Both the position numbers and the translations under genes were made by a program. Below the pieces are notes generated by a model. That model had not been told where the DNA came from. It saw only the letters and a list, made by a program, of their open reading frames with translations, and made no database searches. A stretch of 12,042 nt of DNA from an uncultured Ruminiclostridium sp. (lineage in GTDB: Bacteria; Bacillota; Clostridia; Oscillospirales; Ruminococcaceae): NCBI GenBank assembly GCA_934462775.1, contig CAKSIR010000068.1:1-12042 (forward strand), given 5' to 3'. Below are positions 7,288-12,042 of the stretch, piece after piece; position 1 is the first letter of the stretch; each line of letters opens with the position of its first letter.

Positions 7288-8589
7288 TTAGCTGAGTGTT
7301 GCAAGAACGGATTCAACGTAAGCGTTAAGCTTTTCCTGAAGATTATCCTTTGTGCAGGTACCTGCGATGATTTCCTGACCGAATGCTTCAGCAGGTGTCC
7401 AGAAGTTAGCGCACTGGCTGATAGATGTCTGTACTGTTGCGTACTGAGCCTGATTAGCAAGAGCGGAAACTGCAATGTTGGAATTGAGGGCTTCTGTATC
7501 GTTTGCAAGTGTTACGTTTGTAGGAGCAAATGAACGAAGCTCAAATCTTGTCTTCTGATTATCGTAGTTTGTAAGCCATTCAGCAAGTGCCATTGCGTCC
7601 AGCGGATACTTTGTTTCAGAGTTTACGCCAACAATCTTGAAGTTAGCCATGCCGCCCATCTGAACTGTTTCACCGTTTGAAAGAGTGAATGTAGGAAGCT
7701 TTGTAGCTGCATAATTGTCGCCAAGAGAAGCCTGGATTTCGGAAGCGTTCCATGCGCCGGAAACTGCTGCTGCAAGTGTTCCTTCTGCAAAGCCTGCCTT
7801 AACCAGTGAATCGTCGAAGTTGGAGCCGAACTTAGAATTGCCTACGAGGTCAATGAGGTATTCGCCTACAAGTAAACCTCTGTCGTTGTTGAAGTCGCAC
7901 TGTGTCGGGTCTGTACCGTCAGGTCCGAATAATGTGCAGCCTGCGCCGAAGAAGAATGCTGTCTGATACCAGCCGTTGTCAAGGTCAAATGCAAAGTTTG
8001 TTGTAACTCCGTCAATGTCCTTTGAAACAATGGATTCAATCGACTTAACATCGTCCTCGCTTAACTTGGACTTGTCGTAGTACATGAAGTAAGTATCGGA
8101 AACGCAAGGATAACCGTAAAGCTCTCCGTCGATAGTTGCTGCTGAGATTGAAGCCTCGGTGTTATTGGCAACGATTTCGTCCTTGTTCTTTGTTACTCTG
8201 TAAAGAGCGCCTGAGCCTACAAGGGTTGCCGTCTGGTCAGATGCGAAACCGAATACATCGGCAGCAGCTGAGATGTCCTTGATGACTTCCTTCTGTGCGT
8301 CAGCCTCGCTTACAACGCCGAATGTGAACGTGTACTTCTTGTCAGGATTTGCAGCCGCGAACTCATCGCACATTTTCTTGAGCATATCCTGGTCTTCCTG
8401 CGAACCCCATACGGTAAGCTTTACTTCCTCGCCGCTTGTTGCTGCATCGTTTCCGCCTGCTGCGGCTGTTGTGGTTTCCGCACCGTTTGTTGTTGTTGTG
8501 TCGGACGCCTTGTTGTCCGAGCAGCCTGCCAGCATTGTGCCGACCATTGCCAGTGATGCGATAACTGCCAGTGTCTTTTTGAGTTTCAT
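7288..8589 (-). CDS. malE: Maltodextrin-binding lipoprotein of the ABC importer
   Basis: Captures maltodextrins at the cell surface and delivers them to MalFG. The 433-aa precursor has a lipoprotein signal (lipobox L-A-G-C, lipidated Cys23). A Thr/Ala/Gly-rich flexible linker (about 28-54) tethers the folded family-1 solute-binding domain (about 56-433). The block ELYGYPCVSDTYFMYYDKSKL (around 155-176) matches the conserved ELYGYP region of maltose-binding proteins. The ribosome site AGGAGGA (8604-8598) sits 8 nt from the ATG. It is the first gene of the operon behind a consensus promoter and is followed by two strong hairpins, which suits a protein needed in excess over the permease. The substrate is inferred from the neighbouring amylase, pullulanase and malQ. 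Confidence 0.93.
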   Translation of the reverse strand: MKLKKTLAVIASLAMVGTMLAGCSDNKASDTTTTNGAETTTAAAGGNDAATSGEEVKLTVWGSQEDQDMLKKMCDEFAAANPDKKYTFTFGVVSEADAQKEVIKDISAAADVFGFASDQTATLVGSGALYRVTKNKDEIVANNTEASISAATIDGELYGYPCVSDTYFMYYDKSKLSEDDVKSIESIVSKDIDGVTTNFAFDLDNGWYQTAFFFGAGCTLFGPDGTDPTQCDFNNDRGLLVGEYLIDLVGNSKFGSNFDDSLVKAGFAEGTLAAAVSGAWNASEIQASLGDNYAATKLPTFTLSNGETVQMGGMANFKIVGVNSETKYPLDAMALAEWLTNYDNQKTRFELRSFAPTNVTLANDTEALNSNIAVSALANQAQYATVQTSISQCANFWTPAEAFGQEIIAGTCTKDNLQEKLNAYVESVLATLS

Positions 8590-8635
8590 AATTGATGTCC
8601 TCCTGTGATTGTGGTGTTATTCTTTTTTCTTATAC

Positions 8636-8645
8636 TTTTCGAAAC
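8636..8645. promoter_or_regulatory. TTCGAA-type candidate operator, site 4 in the malE leader
   Basis: TTTTCGAAAC, with a TTTCGAAA core of 8 bp (8637-8644), the centre being the CpG at 8640/8641. It is the malE-proximal member of the TTCGAA cluster and lies about 100 nt downstream of the inferred transcription start. Functional role inferred from the repeated occurrence. Confidence 0.4.
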
Positions 8646-8652
8646 TTTTATG

Positions 8653-8666
8653 CTGTTTCGAAACAG
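8653..8666. promoter_or_regulatory. Perfect 14-bp palindrome, candidate operator in the malE leader
   Basis: CTGTTTCGAAACAG is a perfect palindrome with a central CpG, the layout expected for a LacI-family operator. It lies about 80 nt downstream of the inferred start site, where a bound repressor would act as a roadblock. It is the best-conserved of four TTCGAA-centred sites between 8636 and 8743. Assignment to lacI1 is an inference. Confidence 0.55.
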
Positions 8667-8670
8667 TTTT

Positions 8671-8710
8671 CTCAAAATTTATACTCGCATTGGTTTGCGA
8701 GGTTTTTGAG
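8671..8710. promoter_or_regulatory. Two-tier hairpin in the malE leader RNA
   Basis: Outer arms CTCAAAA (8671-8677) and TTTTGAG (8704-8710) enclose an inner perfect stem CTCGCA/TGCGAG (8684-8689 with 8696-8701) with a 6-nt loop. On the transcript it would fold in the 5' leader, between two candidate operators. It matches no riboswitch class that I recognise. It may protect the 5' end or influence elongation. Confidence 0.4.
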
Positions 8711-8714
8711 TTTG

Positions 8715-8722
8715 TTTCGAAA
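8715..8722. promoter_or_regulatory. TTTCGAAA candidate operator, site 2
   Basis: An 8-bp perfect TTTCGAAA palindrome about 25 nt downstream of the inferred malE start site. It shares its core with the 14-bp palindrome at 8653-8666, so it is probably a weaker site for the same regulator. Confidence 0.4.
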
Positions 8723-8733
8723 TTCATTAGCTT

Positions 8734-8743
8734 GGTTCGAAAT
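8734..8743. promoter_or_regulatory. TTCGAA candidate operator at the malE start site, site 1
   Basis: GGTTCGAAAT has a TTCGAA core (8736-8741) and lies next to the predicted +1 (about 8745), where binding would overlap RNA polymerase. It is the weakest palindrome of the cluster but the best placed for repression. Confidence 0.4.
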
Positions 8744-8751
8744 CTGTCTTT

Positions 8752-8779
8752 ATTATATCATGCAAAACCGATTTGTCAA
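8752..8779 (-). promoter_or_regulatory. Sigma-A promoter of the malEFG-lacI1-amylase-pulA operon
   Basis: On the minus strand TTGACA (8779-8774) and TATAAT (8757-8752) are both perfect consensus hexamers, separated by 16 bp. The -10 is preceded by TGA, giving an extended -10. The start site is expected near 8745, leaving a leader of about 155 nt before malE. Such a strong promoter would need tight repression, which the surrounding palindromes could supply. Confidence 0.85.
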
Positions 8780-8814
8780 CAAAAAATCAACAACTTTTTT
8801 CACAAATCAGGCAT

Positions 8815-8862
8815 TTTATTGTAAATTCGGCACAATAAACAAAGGCTAACTTTGTTTATTGT
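8815..8862. promoter_or_regulatory. 13-bp inverted repeat with a third competing arm, upstream of the malE promoter
   Basis: ACAATAAACAAAG (8832-8844) and its exact reverse complement (8850-8862) are separated by GCTAA. A further TTTATTGT at 8815-8822 can also pair with 8832-8839, so the left and right arms compete. The repeat is centred about 70 bp upstream of the -35 hexamer. It could be an AT-rich hairpin at the end of the lacI2-malQ transcript, although no T run follows, or a binding site for an activator. Neither is proven. Confidence 0.45.
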
Positions 8863-8869
8863 CTATTGT

Positions 8870-8881
8870 GGCAACGTTTCC
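8870..8881. promoter_or_regulatory. AAACGTTT-class candidate operator upstream of malE (site A)
   Basis: GGCAACGTTTCC differs by one base from the core GGAAACGTTTCC of the perfect operator at 11554-11569. It lies about 95 bp upstream of the malE -35, and its centre is 14 bp from that of site B. Binding by lacI2 is inferred from the shared core. Confidence 0.5.
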
Positions 8882-8882
8882 G

Positions 8883-8897
8883 GTGAAACGTTTACAC
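8883..8897. promoter_or_regulatory. AAACGTTT-class candidate operator upstream of malE (site B)
   Basis: GTGAAACGTTTACAC contains the full AAACGTTT core (8886-8893). Together with site A it forms a tandem pair. The outer positions are less symmetrical than at the lacI2 promoter, suggesting weaker or different binding. Confidence 0.5.
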
Positions 8898-9003
8898 GAA
8901 TTGTTTTACCGCATATTGTTTCGTAAATACGTTTTTTTGCGCTATTTTTCGCCAATTATTCAGTTGCTTCGAAAAAAGTTTCGGCACAGACAAAAATCCG
9001 ATT

Positions 9004-9017
9004 CGTAAACGTTACCG
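9004..9017. promoter_or_regulatory. Weak AAACGTT-type site over the malQ stop codon
   Basis: CGTAAACGTTACCG shares the AAACGTT core but is less symmetrical than the other sites, and it overlaps the malQ stop at 9014-9012. It may be an auxiliary site for looping to sites A and B, or a chance match. Confidence 0.25.
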
Positions 9018-10517
9018 ACGCTTTTTTGAGCGTTTTCTGTTGGAAAGCTCGGTCAGCCTGCTGAGCCATGCCGCTTTTTCCTCGGTGAAATCACTGTCGA
9101 GAGTGCGCCAGCGCCAGTTGTTGCCTACCGTTGACGGAACGTTTATACGCGCCTCGCTGCCGTATCCGCAAAGCTCCTGCATTGTGGTCATGGCTGCCGC
9201 CGCCGTACTGGTCCACGCCAGCTTTATAAACGCGTCCGGAAGCTCTGAGCTGCGGTGTATTCCGAGGTACTCCTTGCAGTACTTCTTTGTTTCACGATCC
9301 AAATCGTTGAACCAGCCCACAGCCGTATCGCTGTCGTGAGTCGCTGTATAGACGACGCAGTTGGACGATGTGTAGTTTTGCGGCAGATACTCGCTTTTTC
9401 CGTCTGTTGAAAAGGCAAATTGAAGCACCTTCATACCGGGATATGCAGCCTGTTTCAGCATTTTTTTCACCGACGGAGTAATAATTCCGAGGTCCTCCGC
9501 AATAATTCCTCCCCTGCCCGTTTCGCGCTTTATGGTTCTGAACAGGTCGTACTTTGGCCCCTCGCACCACATTCCGCCATGGGCGGTATTGTTTCCGAAA
9601 GGAATTGCGTAATAGCTGTTGAAGCCGATAAAATGGTCAATACGCACGATGTCATAAAGCCTTTTTGCAAAGCTCATGCGCTTTACCCACCATCTGTAAT
9701 CGTCCTGTTTCATTCTGTCCCAGTCGTAAATCGGGTTGCCCCAAAGCTGTCCGTCCGCCGAATATCCGTCAGGCGGAAACCCTGCTACAACCGTAGGCAT
9801 ACGGTTTTCGTTCAGCTGAAAAAGGTCGGGCTCGCACCATACGTCCGCGCTGTCCAACGCGCAGTAAATCGGAATGTCGCCTATAATTTCTATGCCGTTA
9901 TCGTTTGCATACGCTTTCAGCTTATACCATTGCTCGAAGAATTTGAACTGCAAAAAGCAATAGAAATCCATATCCTCGGCATACCGGATTTTAGCGTTTT
10001 CGATTTCTTTTGTATCGCGCAGACGAAGCTCGTCCCTCCATTCGCTCCAAGCCTTTCCTCCATGTGCGTCCTTTAACGCCATGAAAAGCGCATAATTTTC
10101 AAGCCATGCGTTTTCCGCCTTAAAAGCGCTGTATTTTTCGGCAACGATACCGTTATTCCGTAAAGGAAACCGTTTATAAGCTGTTCTCATAACCTTGTAG
10201 AAATTGTTGTACAGCGTTTCGTAATCAACATAGCGCGGATTTTCGCACCATTTTATGTCTGCGTAATCGCTGTGCTCTAACAGTCCCTCTTCCTCAAGAG
10301 TTTCAAGACTGATAAAATAGGGGTTGCCCGCATAAATTGAAAAGCTCTGATAGGGCGAATCGCCGTAGCTCGTCTGGGACAGCGGCAAAATCTGCCAAAG
10401 ACTTTGACCGCTTTTCACAAGAAAATCAACAAAGCTGTAAGCTTCTCTGCCCATTGTTCCGATGCCGTATTTATTCGGCAGGGAGGAAATGTGCTGTAAA
10501 ATTCCGCTTTTTCTCAT
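9012..10517 (-). CDS. malQ: 4-alpha-glucanotransferase (amylomaltase, GH77)
   Basis: Cytoplasmic disproportionating enzyme that transfers glucan units between maltodextrins, releasing glucose and longer chains. The 501-aa length is typical of bacterial MalQ. The N-terminal SGILQHISSLPNKYGIG block and the conserved LPLSQTSYGDSPYQSFS region (45-61) are clear. Catalytic residues are the nucleophile Asp294 (in RIDHF), the acid/base Glu341 (in IIAEDLG) and Asp395 (in THDSDT). The last motif is usually THDNDT, so Ser396 replaces the common Asn. The C terminus ends in a very basic tail, RKRSKKRR (494-501). The ATG is preceded by GGAGGT with short spacing. It lies 14 nt after lacI2 and is very likely co-transcribed with it. 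Confidence 0.95.
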   Translation of the reverse strand: MRKSGILQHISSLPNKYGIGTMGREAYSFVDFLVKSGQSLWQILPLSQTSYGDSPYQSFSIYAGNPYFISLETLEEEGLLEHSDYADIKWCENPRYVDYETLYNNFYKVMRTAYKRFPLRNNGIVAEKYSAFKAENAWLENYALFMALKDAHGGKAWSEWRDELRLRDTKEIENAKIRYAEDMDFYCFLQFKFFEQWYKLKAYANDNGIEIIGDIPIYCALDSADVWCEPDLFQLNENRMPTVVAGFPPDGYSADGQLWGNPIYDWDRMKQDDYRWWVKRMSFAKRLYDIVRIDHFIGFNSYYAIPFGNNTAHGGMWCEGPKYDLFRTIKRETGRGGIIAEDLGIITPSVKKMLKQAAYPGMKVLQFAFSTDGKSEYLPQNYTSSNCVVYTATHDSDTAVGWFNDLDRETKKYCKEYLGIHRSSELPDAFIKLAWTSTAAAAMTTMQELCGYGSEARINVPSTVGNNWRWRTLDSDFTEEKAAWLSRLTELSNRKRSKKRR

Positions 10518-10531
10518 AATACCTCCAGAAT

Positions 10532-11524
10532 TTATATTTTACAAACAGAGTCGCCTGCTTTGTACTGTACCTTCAGTGTAACATGGCTCGCCTCAGCGCC
10601 GTTTTCGATCATGTTTACAAGCATTCGTACCGAAAGGCTGGAAATCTGATGAACAGGCTGCACAAAGGTTGCAATACGCGGATTTGTAAACTCCGACAGC
10701 TCAATTCCGTCAAAGCCTATAACCGAAATGTCGTCGGGAACTTTCTTGCCCATGTCCAGCAGCGCTCTGATAGTGCCGACTGCGATAATATCCGATAAAG
10801 CAAAAATGGCGGTAATATCCTTGCTTTTGTGATACAGCGCAATGGCTGCCTCGTATGCGGAATTAAAGCTGTATGCACAGTGTTCGCTTACCGGTTCATC
10901 CGCTCCGCAGGCGTCGAAGGCGGACTTGATACCGCTATATCTTAAGCCGGACGGTCCTGCCGAGAAATCGCCGCCAAGGATTCCGATGCTTTTGTGTCCC
11001 ATTTCAAACAGCTTTTCTATCGCCATTCTGCCGCTCTCAAAGTCGTCGATGCTGACTGAGGAAAGGTTGCCAAAACCAAGCTCTGAAGCGCTTGCAGTGC
11101 TTAAAAGACACGGTACGGTTATATCTGCAAAATCCCTTTCAAAATTTCTGATGTCGCCGCCGAGAAAAATAATTCCGAGAGGCTTTTGCTCAACGCACAG
11201 CTTCTTAGCAACCGCAACCTCGTTTTCCTGCTCGTCTATATAGTTGATGACAAGCTGAAATCCGGTTTCGGCAACCGCCGCCTGAATCTGCTCAATAAGC
11301 GGCGAAAAGAAGAAGTTGTTGCTGCCGTTTACTATCATCAGAATGGATTTTGCAACATTCTGCCTCATTCTGCGCGCATTCCCGTTGGGAGTGTAATTGT
11401 ATTTGCGTATCACCTCGTTAATTTTTTCGCGAGTTTTTTCGCTGATTTCACCGCTTCCGTTCAGCGCCCGCGAAACAGTGCTGACGCCGCAGCCCGCCAG
11501 CTTTGCAATATCCTTTATTGTCAA
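10532..11524 (-). CDS. LacI-family repressor upstream of malQ (lacI2)
   Basis: A 330-aa regulator likely to control its own operon and, through sites upstream of malE, the transport operon. The helix-turn-helix is at about 2-21 (recognition core GVSTVSRAL). The hinge is canonical (YTPNGNARRM, 44-53), with Met53 where the intercalating Leu usually sits. The effector domain with the GFDGIELSEFTNPRIATF block completes the protein. The start is a TTG at 11524, chosen because AGGTGG lies about 8 nt upstream, the helix-turn-helix begins immediately after it, and the only nearby upstream ATG (about 11545) is followed at once by a stop. A perfect 16-bp palindrome 30 nt upstream sits just after the predicted start site, a strong sign of autorepression. 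The inducer is unknown, probably maltose or a maltodextrin. Confidence 0.9.
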   Translation of the reverse strand: MTIKDIAKLAGCGVSTVSRALNGSGEISEKTREKINEVIRKYNYTPNGNARRMRQNVAKSILMIVNGSNNFFFSPLIEQIQAAVAETGFQLVINYIDEQENEVAVAKKLCVEQKPLGIIFLGGDIRNFERDFADITVPCLLSTASASELGFGNLSSVSIDDFESGRMAIEKLFEMGHKSIGILGGDFSAGPSGLRYSGIKSAFDACGADEPVSEHCAYSFNSAYEAAIALYHKSKDITAIFALSDIIAVGTIRALLDMGKKVPDDISVIGFDGIELSEFTNPRIATFVQPVHQISSLSVRMLVNMIENGAEASHVTLKVQYKAGDSVCKI

Positions 11525-11553
11525 TTTATCACCACCTGATTACATATTATTTC

Positions 11554-11569
11554 TCGGAAACGTTTCCGA
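11554..11569. promoter_or_regulatory. Perfect 16-bp palindromic operator of the lacI2-malQ unit
   Basis: TCGGAAACGTTTCCGA is perfectly symmetrical around a central CpG, typical of LacI-family operators. It lies immediately downstream of the predicted +1 (about 11572) and upstream of the ribosome site, so binding would block initiation or early elongation. It is the strongest match in the window to the core shared with sites at 8870 and 8883. Confidence 0.8.
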
Positions 11570-11578
11570 CCAACTACG

Positions 11579-11607
11579 ATTTTAACACAAATTATACTTG
11601 ATTTCAA
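11579..11607 (-). promoter_or_regulatory. Sigma-A promoter of lacI2-malQ
   Basis: On the minus strand TTGAAA (11607-11602) and TAAAAT (11584-11579) are separated by exactly 17 bp, one mismatch each from consensus. It is weaker than the malE promoter. The predicted start at about 11572 gives a leader of about 47 nt containing the operator. Confidence 0.75.
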
Positions 11608-11673
11608 CAGCATTTTATAAAAACTGTGTTTTGCATAAATTTATACGGCTGATTTTGTAAAAAGACACAAGAA

Positions 11674-11696
11674 ACCGCTGTTACATAAACAGCGGT
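11674..11696. terminator. Terminator hairpin, left copy beyond the repeat element
   Basis: A perfect 9-bp stem, ACCGCTGTT with AACAGCGGT, has a 5-nt loop ACATA. Read on the minus strand it is followed by a T-rich stretch (TTTCTTGTGTCTTTTT), so it looks like the original terminator of the carboxypeptidase gene to its right. A near-identical copy lies on the other side of the repeat element at 11888-11910. Confidence 0.65.
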
Positions 11697-11887
11697 CAGA
11701 CTGTTGAAAAAGTCAAATTTAAAGTTTAGGTCAAGCCTTTTCAAAGGCTTGCAGGTTCTTAGGGCAGCGCCCTAAGCCGTCCTCCGCAGAGGACGGAATC
11801 CCTAACACAAAGCGCCCCACAAGTGAAAAATTTTCGCAGCATTATCCTCGAAAAAGTTGCCGGTGGCAAGTTTTTCGACGCACTGAA
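11697..11887. mobile_element. Non-coding ~190-bp repeat element, MITE-like (copy 2)
   Basis: A non-coding element bounded by 26-bp direct repeats (11671-11696 and 11885-11910, one mismatch). Its ends form imperfect terminal inverted repeats: TCAGACTGTTGAAAAA at 11696-11711 against TCAGTGCGTCGAAAAA read inward from 11886, 12 of 16 identical. Inside are successive hairpins: 11732-11740 with 11743-11751; 11758-11765 with 11769-11776; 11777-11784 with 11789-11796; and the end hairpin 11848-11861 with 11865-11878. The last 49 bp recur at 1-49. No open reading frame for a transposase is present, so any mobilisation would need enzymes from elsewhere. The exact ends are uncertain by a few bases because TGAA is shared by element and flank. 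Confidence 0.55.
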
Positions 11888-11910
11888 ACCGCTGTTACAT
11901 AAACATCGGT
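11888..11910. terminator. Terminator hairpin, right copy with a stem mismatch
   Basis: The same hairpin as 11674-11696, except that G has become T at 11906, opposite C11892, which breaks one of nine pairs. It sits next to the carboxypeptidase stop codon but is followed on the minus strand by the repeat element rather than by a T-rich tail. It is therefore probably a poorer terminator than the left copy. Confidence 0.5.
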
Positions 11911-12042
11911 TCACTTATTTTCGGTCGTAAGCCTTACATAATCCTCCATACACAGCCTTGAGCGATAGATGCTTTCAGCATAATACAGACCCACAAAACG
12001 GTAATGCCACGGCTCGTAGATATAGCCTGTTGTTTCTTCATC
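11911..12042 (-). CDS. VanY-type D-alanyl-D-alanine carboxypeptidase (M15), C-terminal 43 residues only
   Basis: The reading frame enters from the right window edge and ends with TGA at 11913-11911. The 43 visible residues include GYIYEPWHYRFVG, matching the conserved C-terminal motif of zinc D,D-carboxypeptidases of the VanY/DacB group. In this family the Glu of E-P-W-H is the catalytic base and the His binds zinc. These enzymes trim the terminal D-Ala from peptidoglycan stem peptides at the cell surface. The gene is unrelated to the maltodextrin locus and only marks its boundary. Start, signal peptide and full length are outside the window. Confidence 0.8.
   Translation of the reverse strand, partial: DEETTGYIYEPWHYRFVGLYYAESIYRSRLCMEDYVRLTTENK

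Noticed and set aside
8590..8745. Riboswitch in the malE leader
   Set aside because: Only a simple nested hairpin is visible; no known aptamer signature is recognised.
8883..8897. Canonical CcpA cre site
   Set aside because: The consensus TGNAANCGNWNNCA does not fit: the spacing from TG to the central CG is one base short. The AAACGTTT core matches the lacI2 operator better.
9136..9150. GGAACGTTTATACG inside malQ as an operator
   Set aside because: It lies in conserved coding sequence (the INVPSTVGNN region) and is not palindromic outside the core.
9420..10076. Plus-strand open frame (218 codons) opposite malQ
   Set aside because: Antisense to conserved catalytic regions of MalQ; composition not protein-like.
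11697..11887. CRISPR array or insertion sequence with its own transposase
   Set aside because: Hairpin units are different in sequence and not regularly spaced, and no open frame long enough for a transposase is present.
1..12042. tRNA, rRNA, phage or defence genes
   Set aside because: None recognised on either strand; all substantial coding is the maltodextrin locus plus a partial carboxypeptidase.

Overview
This is a compact maltodextrin and starch utilisation locus, almost certainly from a low-to-mid GC anaerobic Clostridia of the Ruminococcus/Oscillospiraceae type (inference). The signs are Gram-positive lipoprotein signals on the binding protein and the amylase, strong AGGAGG ribosome sites, consensus sigma-A promoters, and intergenic hairpin repeats. 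All recognised genes lie on the minus strand, so the locus reads from right to left.

Layout, in the direction of transcription: the 3' end of a VanY-type D-Ala-D-Ala carboxypeptidase (12042-11911); a terminator hairpin split or duplicated around a roughly 190-bp non-coding repeat element (11910-11671); a sigma-A promoter with a perfect 16-bp palindromic operator (11607-11554); a LacI-family repressor (called lacI2 here) and malQ as a two-gene unit (11524-9012); a 422-bp control region (9011-8590) with three AAACGTT-type sites, a 13-bp inverted repeat, a consensus promoter, four TTCGAA-centred sites and a leader hairpin; malE, then a 194-bp intercistronic region with two strong hairpins; then malF, malG, a second LacI-family repressor (lacI1), a lipoprotein alpha-amylase and a cytoplasmic type I pullulanase, all spaced by 23 nt or less (7093-75). 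The window's left edge holds a terminator and the right end of a second copy of the repeat element.

How it works together (known biochemistry plus inference): the surface-anchored amylase cuts starch or glycogen to maltodextrins. MalE captures them and MalF-MalG import them, using an ATPase that is not encoded here. PulA removes alpha-1,6 branches and MalQ disproportionates the linear glucans in the cytoplasm. Two LacI-type regulators and two different CpG-centred palindrome classes suggest two-layer control: AAACGTTT at the lacI2 promoter and far upstream of malE, TTTCGAAA at and just downstream of the malE start site.

The genes themselves are a well-known kind of system. The less ordinary content is non-coding: the repeat element with imperfect terminal inverted repeats, whose copies end against terminator hairpins and show compensatory stem changes, and the dense architecture upstream of malE. 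I found no gene of an undescribed system.
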